64,000 nt of DNA from Paenibacillus chondroitinus NBRC 15376 (GCF_004000765.1 NZ_BILW01000033.1:1-64000), one strand, 5' to 3'; positions 1-9,003 are shown, counted from the stretch's first letter. Notes: generated by a model not told the origin, from the letters alone. Program-made: numbers and translations.

Positions 1-7
1 ACAGAAG

Positions 8-48
8 AAAAGCCTTTTTGAGAGAAATCTCGGAAAGGCTTTTTGTAT
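8..48 (+). terminator. Rho-independent terminator at window start
   Basis: Inverted repeat AAAAGCCTTT / AAAGGCTTTTT followed by a T-rich stretch. It probably ends a gene lying upstream of the window. Confidence 0.6.
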
Positions 49-440
49 TTCATAAGCAACTTAAATGGCGAGATTCTCGCAAAGTGACACAAGGGAAGTA
101 TAGGCCACTAATTAATCCGATTTGGAAACTTTTCAGAGTTAAGTGGAACTACAGGGTCTTATTTGACCCCAACAGGCAGATTTTTAGCCAAAACAAACAG
201 AATAACGGCTCGTAGATCCCTTTAAGAGTCGAATGGTTCGATTTTATCAGGAATAGCGGAACATAGTTCCCTCATGCTCATAATCTTGAGAAGGGGAGCT
301 CGAAAGGCTACTCATTTGCAGAAAGTACATCAAAATCAACAGCCCCAGGCTCATCCACTAGAATCAGCGCAAACGGATCAATCCACCAAAAACGCTAGCG
401 CTTTTTCATCAAAACTTGTTGGATCGCTTCAAAGCATTTA
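49..440. other. Intergenic stretch without a supported gene
   Basis: About 390 bases without a convincing coding region. The only sizeable plus-strand frame (65 codons from 18) overlaps the terminator, has no ribosome binding site and shows no family resemblance. An AT-flanked palindrome centred on CGCTAGCG lies at 388-406. The segment 137-282 resembles degenerate intergenic sequence I associate with Paenibacillus genomes, but that is memory, not a search result. Confidence 0.4.
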
Positions 441-482
441 AAAAACCTGCATTATCTAGAGTTACTGTAGAAAGTGCAGGTC
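441..482 (-). terminator. Terminator of the minus-strand membrane protein gene
   Basis: Read on the minus strand, ACCTGCA pairs with TGCAGGT across a loop of about 25 nt and is followed by a run of T. It lies just beyond the stop codon at 489. Confidence 0.65.
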
Positions 483-488
483 TACTTT

Positions 489-1016
489 TTATTGCAAGTA
501 ACAAGAGGTCTCTTTCTCAGAAATCTTCATTAAACCAGTTTTGCGATAAGGGCGGAACCGAAACAACATCCATAGCCGCGGCATGAGCATCCAAATGTGA
601 AAGATCATGAAATAAATCAACCAAGGAGCCGGAATCCAAGGATACAGGATCGTAATCAGGGAAAGACCAATCCAGAACAGATGGAGCTGAACCTTGCCTA
701 CCAGCCGAACCGACGCATGGCCATCTGGCAGTGAGCCGCACCAGAATATACCCCATCGATAGGACCATCCTCTCATGGCCATTCCAATTGTAAATTGGAA
801 ATATGTTCGAACAAGCAGCGTATGGAAAACGAGTAAAAGCGGATAGCTGACTAATATTGGGAGCCAGTTTGCGGGGTCGAATTTGAAGAATAAGGCCAAG
901 GCGAGAACTAGGAAGTAAAGAATCCTTTTATACAAAGAATGATAAATGCGCTTCACTAAAGTATAACTATAAATAGTAGATTGTTTGGAGAGATTGGGTT
1001 CCTGTTTTGTTGTCAT
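489..1016 (-). CDS. Hypothetical multi-pass membrane protein
   Basis: I do not recognise this 175-residue protein. The start MTTKQ is chosen because GGAGGT lies five bases upstream; the longer frame beginning at 1064 has no such site. A short hydrophilic N-terminus is followed by two hydrophobic blocks, each long enough for two membrane spans (near residues 30-75 and 110-150), with a Trp/Arg-rich central loop and a basic tail. It is transcribed away from gin and has its own terminator. B. subtilis has xpaC and yaaN near this position; this protein resembles neither. Function unknown. Confidence 0.65.
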   Translation of the reverse strand: MTTKQEPNLSKQSTIYSYTLVKRIYHSLYKRILYFLVLALALFFKFDPANWLPILVSYPLLLVFHTLLVRTYFQFTIGMAMRGWSYRWGIFWCGSLPDGHASVRLVGKVQLHLFWIGLSLITILYPWIPAPWLIYFMIFHIWMLMPRLWMLFRFRPYRKTGLMKISEKETSCYLQ

Positions 1017-1093
1017 GATGACCTCCGTAAGCCGGTTAACCTGATATAGAGGTAATATCGGCATATTCCTTCCAAGATATGAGCGTTTAGCTA

Positions 1094-1123
1094 GTTTAGG
1101 AGAATCGAGATTCGGATATACTA
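1094..1123 (+). promoter_or_regulatory. Putative sigma-F promoter of gin
   Basis: GTTTA at 1094-1098 and GGATATACTA at 1114-1123, separated by exactly 15 bases, match the sigma-F pattern GYWTA-N15-GGnnAnAMTW. In B. subtilis csfB is a sigma-F gene, so the match is expected. It was read by eye only. Confidence 0.6.
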
Positions 1124-1149
1124 GTAGTAAAAGTACATGGGGTGATCAT

Positions 1150-1350
1150 ATGGAGGAGAACCGAATTGGGATATGTATGATCTGTGAGCAGCAGCGAAAT
1201 GGCGGCATTCATATTATTACAGCTTTCATTTGTGATGAGTGCAGCGGTGAAATCGTCAAAACGAACGTGAACGATCAAAAATACCCATTCTTCGTAAATC
1301 AGATGAAAAAAGCTTTATACTTGGGGAACTCAAAACAATATATGAACTAA
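1150..1350 (+). CDS. csfB: Anti-sigma-G factor Gin
   Basis: A 66-residue protein with two CxxC pairs (C9/C12 and C28/C31), the zinc-binding arrangement of Gin/CsfB. Gin inhibits sigma-G, and in B. subtilis also sigma-E, to prevent premature late sporulation transcription. Its length is close to that of B. subtilis CsfB. The gene opens the conserved csfB-tmk-holB-abrB segment, as in Bacillus. GGGGTGA precedes the ATG at 1150, a sigma-F-like promoter lies upstream and a terminator follows, so it is probably monocistronic. Confidence 0.88.
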   Translation: MEENRIGICMICEQQRNGGIHIITAFICDECSGEIVKTNVNDQKYPFFVNQMKKALYLGNSKQYMN

Positions 1351-1356
1351 TTAAGA

Positions 1357-1384
1357 GAAGCTTCTTTCTGGAAGCTTTTTTGTT
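1357..1384 (+). terminator. Terminator after gin
   Basis: AAGCTTC and GAAGCTT form a short stem with a six-base loop, followed by TTTTTG. Confidence 0.7.
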
Positions 1385-1445
1385 TTTTATGCTTCAATCC
1401 ACTACTATAAGGGTAGTAAGTAGAAAGTTCAAGGAGTCTATTCGA

Positions 1446-2957
1446 ATGAGCAGCAATTACAATTCAGAAAAACAGTTCAAAGCGCCGCTGTATGAGGCAA
1501 TGATAACTCATCAAGCAAAAAATCCGGTAAGTCTACATGTACCAGGCCACAAATCCGGTCAGGGGTTACTGGACGAAGGGGCACCTTTTTTTAAGCATAT
1601 AATGGCGATTGATTATACGGAAATATCAGGTCTGGATGATTTGCATCATGCAGAGGGTGTCATTCTGGAGGCGGAGCAGTTAGCCGCAGCCTGCTTTGGG
1701 GCAGAGGAATCCCACTTTCTTATTGGTGGCAGTACGGTGGGGAATATCGCCATGATTGCTGCCGTCTGTGAGCGAGGTGATGTCATTCTTGTCCAAAGAA
1801 ATGTACATAAATCAGTTATTCACGGATTAATGTTAGCTGGAGCGAGAGCTGTGTTCATATCACCTTCCATTGATCCGCAAACAGGTGTTGCCACAAGCGT
1901 ACATATTGAAGCTGTGAAACAAGCGTTGCAACAATATCCGGAGGCTAAAGCTTTATTTTTGACCAATCCCAATTATTACGGCATGGGCGTTCATTTAACA
2001 CCTTTTGCCAAGTTGATGCATGCACAGGGGAAAATGCTTTTGGTGGATGAGGCTCATGGTGCTCACTACGGATTTCATCCGGAGGTACCGGCCTCTGCGT
2101 TGTCGCAGGGAGCGGATGCAGTCGTGCAGTCTACGCATAAAATGCTTACCGCGATGACGATGGGAGCCATGCTTCATTTGAAGGGTTCGCGTATAAACAG
2201 GGAGGCGATTCGCGGGCTTTTGGGGATGCTGCAGAGTTCAAGTCCTTCGTATCCGATCATGGCATCGTTAGATTTGGCGAGAAAAAGAATGCATACGGAA
2301 GGGGAAGCCTGGCTGTCAGAAGGGATTATGCTTGTTAAAGAATTTAGATCCCTACTAGACGAAATGAACCGATTTGATTACTTTCCTAAGGAATTTCCGT
2401 TAACTAGAAGTGAAGGATATGAGACGGCAGATCCGTTTAAAGTGGCCATTTGTGATGCGACACAAACTTTAAGTGCTGCAGAGCTCAAGGAGAGATTAGA
2501 GGAGCAGGGCATTTACGTAGAAATGACGGATGGACGTCATGTGCTGCTTGTTTTCACATCGGCTACGAGTCGAACGGATTTAGAAAGGGTTATTGGCGTG
2601 CTAACCAACATTTGTTTGGACGTTCCAGCACAAAAGAAGGAACTTCATGCGCCTATCTCGAATATACTTAAATTACCCTACTACACACAAATCTCTTCAC
2701 CAATTGTTTTTGATCTGAGAGACATCTCAAGAGAAGGGCGGGAAGTGGGAGCTTATCGACAGGTAAGCGTGGAGGATGCGGTTGGCAAGCGTTCTGCGGA
2801 TATGGTGATCCCGTATCCACCAGGAATTCCTTATCTATACCCGGGTGAAGTTATTACGGAAACCGTGGCTGAGGCTTTACTACAATTAGCGGCAAACGGA
2901 ATTAAGTTTCAAGGTACGGAATTTGGTCAGACACACAAGTTAAAGATATACACATAA
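1446..2957 (+). CDS. PLP-dependent Orn/Lys/Arg decarboxylase family protein (YaaO/SpeA type)
   Basis: A 503-residue fold-type I PLP enzyme. The N-terminal HVPGHK motif, LVDEAHGAHYG and the Schiff-base motif STHKML (K232) mark the major domain of the Orn/Lys/Arg decarboxylase family; a C-terminal domain ends in PYPPGIPYLYPGE. The family forms polyamine precursors such as agmatine or cadaverine from arginine or lysine; the substrate cannot be told from sequence. The start MSSNYN is chosen because AAGGAGT lies eight bases upstream; the 22 upstream codons in frame overlap the gin terminator. It matches the position of B. subtilis yaaO, directly before tmk. Confidence 0.85.
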   Translation: MSSNYNSEKQFKAPLYEAMITHQAKNPVSLHVPGHKSGQGLLDEGAPFFKHIMAIDYTEISGLDDLHHAEGVILEAEQLAAACFGAEESHFLIGGSTVGNIAMIAAVCERGDVILVQRNVHKSVIHGLMLAGARAVFISPSIDPQTGVATSVHIEAVKQALQQYPEAKALFLTNPNYYGMGVHLTPFAKLMHAQGKMLLVDEAHGAHYGFHPEVPASALSQGADAVVQSTHKMLTAMTMGAMLHLKGSRINREAIRGLLGMLQSSSPSYPIMASLDLARKRMHTEGEAWLSEGIMLVKEFRSLLDEMNRFDYFPKEFPLTRSEGYETADPFKVAICDATQTLSAAELKERLEEQGIYVEMTDGRHVLLVFTSATSRTDLERVIGVLTNICLDVPAQKKELHAPISNILKLPYYTQISSPIVFDLRDISREGREVGAYRQVSVEDAVGKRSADMVIPYPPGIPYLYPGEVITETVAEALLQLAANGIKFQGTEFGQTHKLKIYT

Positions 2958-2997
2958 ACTATTATATGGACTGGTAAAGCAGCACGCAGGAGGAAGA

Positions 2998-3654
2998 GTG
3001 AACGGAATTTTCATTACTTTTGAAGGACCGGACGGTTCCGGAAAAACGACACAGCTCAAGAAATTAGGTGAAGAGCTTAAGAAATTAGGACATGATGTTC
3101 TGGTGACGAGAGAACCAGGGGGAACAGCAATCAGCGATAAGATTCGCAGTATTATTCTTGATCCTGTGAATGCAGAAATGGTCGATCAAGCGGAAGTGCT
3201 GCTATACGCGGCATCCCGAGCACAGCATGTGCATCAGTTGATTTTGCCGGCTCTGGAAGCTGGACGCATTGTCTTATGCGATCGTTTCATTGATGCAAGC
3301 GTTGCGTATCAGGGATATGGACTAGGCTTGGATGTTGAGCAAGTCAAAGCTATTTCACGCTATGCAAGCTCAGGCTTGCAAGCAACTCGAACATTTATTC
3401 TGGATGTTCCCGTAGAAGTCAGTATGGGGCGATTGCATCAAAGAGCATCGGGCGCAACAACCGCAGCGGAACAGCTGGATCGCATCGAACAGAAGCATGT
3501 GGATTACCACAGCCGGGTAAGGGAAGGATTCCACCAGATCGCATCCGATCATCCTGAGCGTGTAAGAGTGATTGACGCTAACCGCAGTGTAGAGGAGATT
3601 GCAGCAGATATTTGGAGTCAGTGTAACCGTTTGCTTGAGGAACATTTTGCTTAG
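2998..3654 (+). CDS. tmk: Thymidylate kinase
   Basis: Phosphorylates dTMP to dTDP for DNA synthesis. The 218 residues include the P-loop GPDGSGKT (10-17), the dTMP-binding TREPGG motif (37-42) and DRF at 95-97, which is followed by the DASVAYQG segment typical of bacterial Tmk. The start is GTG, with AGGAGG four bases upstream. It lies between the decarboxylase and darA, as in Bacillus. Confidence 0.95.
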   Translation: MNGIFITFEGPDGSGKTTQLKKLGEELKKLGHDVLVTREPGGTAISDKIRSIILDPVNAEMVDQAEVLLYAASRAQHVHQLILPALEAGRIVLCDRFIDASVAYQGYGLGLDVEQVKAISRYASSGLQATRTFILDVPVEVSMGRLHQRASGATTAAEQLDRIEQKHVDYHSRVREGFHQIASDHPERVRVIDANRSVEEIAADIWSQCNRLLEEHFA

Positions 3655-3702
3655 GAACATTTTTCCGTGAGAAGCAGAAAATCCATTCTTAGTTTATAAT
3701 AA

Positions 3703-4047
<345 letters not shown>

Positions 4048-4080
4048 ATAATAGATGACCTAAATAAGGATGGATGCGTC

Positions 4081-4527
4081 TTGAAAATTAATCCGGGGTG
4101 GCAGCCCATTGGTAAGAACGTCAAAGTGAATGAGAACGTACCGCCGCCACAGATGGCCCCCCGGAATTTCTCAGACATTATGCAGCAGCAGGATGAGAAA
4201 TTTACGCAGGAGCAATTGTCCAAAATGGTGCAGCAGATTACGCTGCAAGGCGACCGTCTTTCACGGGCGATGACTGTGAGAGAGCTTCTCCAGTATAAAT
4301 TGCTGATTAAGCAATTTCTGGAGGAGACGGCTCGCCGAGGTGTCAATTTACGAGATACGAAGGGCTGGGATCGTCGCGGCCGTTCGAAGCGATATAAGCT
4401 TTTGGAAGAAATCGATCAAGAGCTCCTCTCGTTAGCGGACGAATTGCTGGAGAGCGAGCAGGGTCGTATTGAGATTTTGCAAAAAATCGGAGAAATCCGC
4501 GGCATGTTGATTAACTTGTTATTTTAG
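4081..4527 (+). CDS. yaaR: YaaR family protein (DUF327)
   Basis: A 148-residue, charged and mostly helical protein of the DUF327/YaaR family, recognised by composition, the LRDTKGWDRRGRSKRYKLLEE segment type and position between darA and holB. No biochemical role is established. It starts at TTG with AAGGATGG upstream and ends 16 bases before holB, so it is probably co-transcribed with tmk-darA-holB. Confidence 0.85.
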   Translation: MKINPGWQPIGKNVKVNENVPPPQMAPRNFSDIMQQQDEKFTQEQLSKMVQQITLQGDRLSRAMTVRELLQYKLLIKQFLEETARRGVNLRDTKGWDRRGRSKRYKLLEEIDQELLSLADELLESEQGRIEILQKIGEIRGMLINLLF

Positions 4528-4543
4528 GATGGTGCGATAACGA

Positions 4544-5521
4544 ATGTCCTTCCAGACCATACCGGGGCAAGCAGCGGCAAAGCAACTTCTGCAGAACGGG
4601 CTGCGACAAGACAAGCTGTCACACGCCTATATATTTAGTGGGCCTGTGGGGACAGGGCGTTCCGAAATGGCGATAGCCTTGGCGAAAGCGATTTATTGTC
4701 AGAACGGAACGGATGACGCTTGCGGTGAATGCTTGGAGTGCCGCAAAGTGGAGCACAGCAATCATCCCGATCTGCATATCGTTGCACCTGAAGGGGCCTC
4801 AATCAAGATTGAGCAAATTCGGGAGCTTCAGAAGGAATTTGCTTACCGTGCGACAGCTTCCGGCACGAAAATATATGTTCTGCACCATGCAGAGAAAATG
4901 ACTGTACAGGCAGCAAATAGCCTTTTGAAATTTCTAGAAGAACCAACTTCCAGGGTCGTGGCTATTCTCATCACCGAGAATGGAAATGCCTTATTACCAA
5001 CGATTCAGTCGAGAGCACAGTGGATTCAATTCACTCCGATGGCGCGTGAGCAGATGGTGCTGACGCTGCTCGAAGAAGGATTTCCAGCTGCTCTTGTGCA
5101 GCCAGCAGCCCATTTAACAGCAGGATTACAAGCGGCCAGAGAGCTAATCGGAGCGAATTGGTTTGCAGAAATGAGAACCGTAATGTTACAATTAGCGAAG
5201 GAGACGCTCACACGTTTTCCTACTTCTATGATTACGGTTCAGCAACGAATTGTGAAATCAGAACTTGCAGAACACATGTCGAGTCTTTTCGACTTGTTGA
5301 TTCTCTGGTTTAAAGATATGGTGCAACTGCGCCTTGAGCGCAGGGACAGGCTTGTATATAATGACCAGCTAGACTGGATGAGCTCTCTGGCGTTAAGCCG
5401 GGATGTCTCAGTCTGGGTGCGTATGATGGAGCAAGCCGTAGATTTACAAAAGCGACTGCGCTTCAACGCCAACTCTCAGCTGGTTATAGAGAAAATGCTC
5501 GTGGAGATGCAGGGGGTGTAA
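4544..5521 (+). CDS. holB: DNA polymerase III subunit delta'
   Basis: Clamp-loader subunit. The 325 residues contain an AAA+ module with GPVGTGRS (33-40), a four-cysteine zinc module near residues 52-66, sensor-type LLKFLEEPT and a helical C-terminal collar domain. The Walker A lysine is replaced by arginine (R39), compatible with delta' acting as a structural, non-hydrolysing subunit. The gene ends one base before ricT, implying tight translational coupling. Order yaaR-holB-ricT is as in Bacillus. Confidence 0.95.
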   Translation: MSFQTIPGQAAAKQLLQNGLRQDKLSHAYIFSGPVGTGRSEMAIALAKAIYCQNGTDDACGECLECRKVEHSNHPDLHIVAPEGASIKIEQIRELQKEFAYRATASGTKIYVLHHAEKMTVQAANSLLKFLEEPTSRVVAILITENGNALLPTIQSRAQWIQFTPMAREQMVLTLLEEGFPAALVQPAAHLTAGLQAARELIGANWFAEMRTVMLQLAKETLTRFPTSMITVQQRIVKSELAEHMSSLFDLLILWFKDMVQLRLERRDRLVYNDQLDWMSSLALSRDVSVWVRMMEQAVDLQKRLRFNANSQLVIEKMLVEMQGV

Positions 5522-5522
5522 G

Positions 5523-6326
5523 ATGTATTCGGTTGTAGGCGTCCGCTTCAAAAAAGCGGGTAAAATATATTATTTTGACCCAATCGATTTGCCGATTGAG
5601 CAAGAAAGTGCCGTTATTGTTGAAACCGCTCGCGGTGTTGAATACGGCAAGGTTGTAGTGGGCAAGAAGATTGTCAAAGAAAATGATGTCGTTCTTCCAC
5701 TCAAAAAGGTCATTCGCATCGCGGATGATTCGGATGCTGACTTGGTTGAAGAGAATAAAAAAGCAGCCAAAGATGCCTTCCAAACGTGCCACGACAAGAT
5801 CAGAGATCATAGTCTTAAGATGAAGCTTGTGGACGTAGAGTATACCTTTGACCGCAATAAAATTATTTTTTATTTTACAGCCGAGGGGCGCGTTGATTTC
5901 CGGGAACTCGTGAAAGATTTGGCGAGCATTTTCCGGACAAGAATCGAACTGCGTCAAATTGGTGTGCGGGACGAAGCGAAGATGTTAGGCGGTATTGGTC
6001 CGTGTGGGCGGATTTTATGCTGTTCATCATTTTTAGGTGATTTTGAGCCGGTATCCATCAAGATGGCCAAAGATCAGAATTTATCGCTGAATCCGACGAA
6101 GATCTCGGGTTTATGCGGCCGGTTAATGTGCTGCTTGAAGTACGAGCATGATAATTATGAAAGTGCGAAGGATTCTCTGCCAACCGTTGGAAGGCATGTG
6201 ATCACTTCTTTTGGTAATGGTAAAGTACTAGGGTTAAATATCAGTGAGCGTACCGCGAAGGTTCAATTATTCGACCTTGGTAAAGCACTTGATTTACCTT
6301 TCGATGATGTAGTTGAACAAGAGTAG
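5523..6326 (+). CDS. ricT: RicT (YaaT), PSP1 domain regulator
   Basis: A 267-residue PSP1-domain protein. Cysteine clusters GPCGRILCCSSF and CGRLMCCLKYE match RicT, which with RicA and RicF forms an Fe-S-containing complex in B. subtilis. That complex promotes RNase Y-dependent mRNA maturation and, through the phosphorelay, sporulation and biofilm formation. The ATG follows the holB stop by one base. Position between holB and yabA is conserved. Confidence 0.94.
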   Translation: MYSVVGVRFKKAGKIYYFDPIDLPIEQESAVIVETARGVEYGKVVVGKKIVKENDVVLPLKKVIRIADDSDADLVEENKKAAKDAFQTCHDKIRDHSLKMKLVDVEYTFDRNKIIFYFTAEGRVDFRELVKDLASIFRTRIELRQIGVRDEAKMLGGIGPCGRILCCSSFLGDFEPVSIKMAKDQNLSLNPTKISGLCGRLMCCLKYEHDNYESAKDSLPTVGRHVITSFGNGKVLGLNISERTAKVQLFDLGKALDLPFDDVVEQE

Positions 6327-6385
6327 CGGCATAGGATCCAAGGAGGCGCTGGCCAGTAAGCATGCATGGCACTAGAGGTGAAAGC

Positions 6386-6727
6386 GTGGATAAACAGGAT
6401 ATTTTTGGACAAATAGATGGGATCGAAGAACGAATGGGTGCCACTTATGCCGAGTTGGGTGCCTTAAAGAAACAAATCATTATACTCATCGAAGAAAATA
6501 AGAGACTAAGCATAGAAAATCAGCAACTGCGCAAGTTGATTCGACAAGAGGAAACGACGGTCGAACAGCCTGTCGGAGAGGCGGAGGAAACGGTTTCGTT
6601 ACCGGGAGCCGGATATGATAATTTGACCCGCTTGTACAATGAAGGATTTCACATATGCAATGTGTATTATGGACACCTTCGGACTGAGGGAGATTGTTTG
6701 TTTTGCTTATCCTTTTTAAATAAATAA
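6386..6727 (+). CDS. yabA: Replication initiation control protein YabA
   Basis: A 113-residue regulator that binds DnaA and the sliding clamp DnaN to limit initiation. It has an N-terminal leucine-zipper coiled coil (about residues 1-55) and a C-terminal zinc module with the H-x-C and CLFC ligands of [10 protein letters not shown] and [13 protein letters not shown]. The start is the GTG giving VDKQDIF, because AGAGGTGA sits just upstream and B. subtilis YabA begins MDKKELF; the ATG at 6362 would add eight unsupported residues. Confidence 0.94.
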   Translation: MDKQDIFGQIDGIEERMGATYAELGALKKQIIILIEENKRLSIENQQLRKLIRQEETTVEQPVGEAEETVSLPGAGYDNLTRLYNEGFHICNVYYGHLRTEGDCLFCLSFLNK

Positions 6728-6736
6728 GTGTGTTTG

Positions 6737-6767
6737 ACCGTAGGGGTTTATGCCTTACGGTTTTTTT
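6737..6767 (+). terminator. Terminator after yabA
   Basis: CCGTAGGG pairs with CCTTACGG around a short loop and is followed by seven T. It closes the tmk-to-yabA cluster. Confidence 0.75.
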
Positions 6768-6809
6768 CCATAGATGAGCGAGGACTAGAAAGGAAATGAA
6801 GAACAGCGT

Positions 6810-7565
6810 ATGGTGCCTTTACGACCGACTGAAAGAATTGACGATTTATTAACGTATGATTTAAAAATAATTCAAAGCGAGGAAGTGTTCAGTTTTTCGA
6901 TGGATGCTGTCCTGCTTGGGCGATTTTGCAGTTTGCCGCCGAAGGGCCGGGTTATCGACTTATGTACAGGCAACGGTGTCGTGCCGCTGCTCTTGTCTAC
7001 TCGAACGAAGGCAGACATCTGGGGCGTCGAAATCCAGGAGCGCCTTGCGGATATGGCGGTTCGCAACGCTTTGCTCAATGATTTAGGCGAGAGGCTGCAT
7101 ATGATACAAGGCGACTTAAAGACCATTCATGGCACTTTAGGCCACGGCCAATTCGATGCTGTAACGGTGAATCCGCCTTATCTGCCTGTGCCGAATGGGG
7201 AGCAGAACGTGAACGAGCATTTTGCGGCAGCGCGTCATGAAATCCACTGTAACTTGGAAGATGTGATAGCTGCATGTGCGAAGCTGGTCAAAGCAGGTGG
7301 TAAAGTGGCCATGGTTCACCGGGCAACACGATTGGTTGATATTATCAGTCTAATGAGGAGATACCGTCTGGAGCCGAAAAGAATTCGGTACGTGCACGCA
7401 CGCGCTGGGGAAGAGGCGATGATGGTGCTGATCGAGGGAATGAAGGATGGCAAGCCGGAAATTCGTACACTGCCTCCGCTTATCGTGTATGACGAAAACC
7501 AGGAGTACTGTAAGGAATTGAAGGAAATTTATTACGGGGGCAGAGCTTCCTTAGAGTTTTCATAA
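6810..7565 (+). CDS. trmN6: tRNA1(Val) (adenine(37)-N6)-methyltransferase family protein
   Basis: A 251-residue class I SAM methyltransferase: the SAM motif reads VIDLCTGNGVVPLLL and the catalytic motif NPPYL starts at residue 121, typical of N6-adenine methyltransferases. It is the YabB/TrmNF6 orthologue by position. RBS-like AAGGAAATGAAG lies upstream of the ATG. B. subtilis has yazA between this gene and rsmI; here 54 bases separate them and no yazA is present. Confidence 0.9.
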   Translation: MVPLRPTERIDDLLTYDLKIIQSEEVFSFSMDAVLLGRFCSLPPKGRVIDLCTGNGVVPLLLSTRTKADIWGVEIQERLADMAVRNALLNDLGERLHMIQGDLKTIHGTLGHGQFDAVTVNPPYLPVPNGEQNVNEHFAAARHEIHCNLEDVIAACAKLVKAGGKVAMVHRATRLVDIISLMRRYRLEPKRIRYVHARAGEEAMMVLIEGMKDGKPEIRTLPPLIVYDENQEYCKELKEIYYGGRASLEFS

Positions 7566-7619
7566 AAATAAATATTAGCGTATATGGAAGCATATGACTA
7601 AAGTGAAGAGGGACAAACT

Positions 7620-8507
7620 GTGGGTATAAATGTGCAAAAAAGTTATCGAGAGGACGGAAATAGCTCGGGTACGCTCTACCTGGTTGCCACACCGATCGGC
7701 AACCTTGAAGACATGACCTTTCGGGCGATTCGCATCCTGAAGGAAGTGAACCTGATTGCCGCCGAAGATACGCGGCAAACCCGCAAGCTGCTGACACACT
7801 TCGAAATCGCTACGCGAATCGTCAGCTATCACGAACACAACAAGCAGGCAAGCGGCCCCGAACTCGTCCGCTTGCTGCTTGAAGGGCAGAGCATCGCGCT
7901 AGTCAGCGATGCAGGACTGCCGGCCATCTCCGATCCAGGTTATGACCTGGTGAGGATGGCCGTAGAGCAGGGCGCGCCGGTGGTGCCTGTCCCCGGCGCG
8001 AATGCGGCCCTGTCGGCGCTGATTGCATCAGGCCTGCCGACAGAGCGGTTTGCCTTCGTCGGATTTCTCCCCCGGGAGAAAAAGGATCAGACGAAGGTGC
8101 TTGAAGGGCTGCAGCACGTGCAGGACACGCTGCTGTTCTATGAATCGCCGCACCGCGTCGACAAAACACTTGCCCGCATGGCGGAAGTGTGGGGGCCGGA
8201 GCGCCGGGTTTGTCTCGCCCGCGAGCTGACGAAGCGGTACGAGGAGTTTCTGCGGGGCACGATATCTGAGTGCCTCGAGTATCTCGCGCAGCACCCGCCG
8301 CAGGGGGAGTACTGCATGATCGTCGAAGGCGCGTCGGCAGAAAGCGCCAAAGAAGCTGCCGACGGTTGGTGGGAGGCGATGTCGCTAGGCGAGCATGTCG
8401 AGCACTATGAGGGGCAGGGCAGCGACCGGAAGGAAGCGATGAAGCAGGTTGCGAGCGATCGCGGACTATCCAAGCGGGATGTTTACAACGCATTGCTTGA
8501 GCGCTAA
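7620..8507 (+). CDS. rsmI: 16S rRNA (cytidine(1402)-2'-O)-methyltransferase
   Basis: A 295-residue tetrapyrrole-methylase-fold enzyme that methylates C1402 in the ribosomal P-site region. Motifs seen are GTLYLVATPIGNLEDMT, AAEDTRQTRKLL, LVSDAGLPAISDPG and VPVPGANAA; a C-terminal helical module ends in GLSKRDVYNALLER. The start is GTG with GAAGAGGGA upstream; a GTG four codons later is possible. From about 7.9 to 8.5 kb the gene is clearly more GC-rich than its neighbours. Position before abrB matches Bacillus. Confidence 0.95.
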   Translation: MGINVQKSYREDGNSSGTLYLVATPIGNLEDMTFRAIRILKEVNLIAAEDTRQTRKLLTHFEIATRIVSYHEHNKQASGPELVRLLLEGQSIALVSDAGLPAISDPGYDLVRMAVEQGAPVVPVPGANAALSALIASGLPTERFAFVGFLPREKKDQTKVLEGLQHVQDTLLFYESPHRVDKTLARMAEVWGPERRVCLARELTKRYEEFLRGTISECLEYLAQHPPQGEYCMIVEGASAESAKEAADGWWEAMSLGEHVEHYEGQGSDRKEAMKQVASDRGLSKRDVYNALLER

Positions 8508-8563
8508 GCGCTCGGGCGGTGTAATGTGTTGGCTGACTGTAGCGCTGCAAAAAAAGTCCAGAC

Positions 8564-8608
8564 AAAAAAAGATCTCTAATCCGTGGCCGAAGCCAACAAA
8601 TTAGAGAT
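8564..8608 (-). terminator. UUCG-capped terminator downstream of abrB
   Basis: On the minus strand ATCTCTAAT pairs with ATTAGAGAT (nine base pairs) and encloses a second stem TGGC/GCCA capped by TTCG. A run of seven T follows on the minus strand, so it ends abrB transcription. On the plus strand there is no T-run. Confidence 0.75.
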
Positions 8609-8677
8609 TAGAGGAGATATGAAAAAGGTTAGAATTACCAATAGGATAAGTGCTACTTCTATTATATACTATTTTTC

Positions 8678-8932
8678 TTATTTTGTCACAGGTGTTGGCA
8701 TTTCCGCTAAACAAATATGACAAACAATTTTTCCCTTAAAGTAAGAGACGCCTTCAGCGTTGCCACAGAAGATACAAGCAGGCTCATATTTCTTAAGCAT
8801 GATACGCTCGCCATCTACGTAAATTTCAAGAGCGTCTTTCTCGCCAATTCCAAGTGTACGGCGAAGTTCAATTGGAATAACAACACGCCCCAATTCGTCA
8901 ACTTTTCTTACAATGCCCGTAGATTTCATCAT
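8678..8932 (-). CDS. abrB: Transition-state regulator AbrB with cysteine-rich C-terminus
   Basis: An 84-residue AbrB. The N-terminal 50 residues (STGIVRKVDELGRVVIPIEL onward) are the SpoVT/AbrB DNA-binding swapped-hairpin domain and are nearly identical to B. subtilis AbrB. The C-terminus differs: C53xxC56 and C71xxC74 suggest a small zinc-binding tetramerisation module. AbrB represses stationary-phase genes during growth. The gene has a canonical sigma-A promoter and tandem Spo0A boxes in its leader, so repression by Spo0A~P is likely. Position after rsmI is conserved. Confidence 0.93.
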   Translation of the reverse strand: MMKSTGIVRKVDELGRVVIPIELRRTLGIGEKDALEIYVDGERIMLKKYEPACIFCGNAEGVSYFKGKIVCHICLAEMPTPVTK

Positions 8933-8972
8933 ATATATAAACCCCTTTCGATTTTATAAAAATTTTATCAAT

Positions 8973-8989
8973 ATCGTCATGTTTCGACA
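8973..8989 (-). promoter_or_regulatory. Tandem Spo0A boxes in the abrB leader
   Basis: On the abrB sense strand TGTCGAA (perfect, 8983-8989) is followed by three bases and TGACGAT (8973-8979, one mismatch to TGNCGAA). The 10-bp phasing equals one helical turn. They lie a few bases downstream of the predicted start point, as in B. subtilis abrB, where Spo0A~P represses from that position. Confidence 0.72.
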
Positions 8990-9003
8990 TATCTCTTAAA
9001 CTA

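Noticed and set aside
18-215. 65-codon frame at the window start
   Set aside because: Overlaps a terminator, has no ribosome binding site, and its composition looks like translated intergenic sequence.
7903-8565. 220-codon minus-strand frame in rsmI
   Set aside because: Long only because the segment is GC-rich and poor in stops; Arg/Pro/Ser-rich product without domains.
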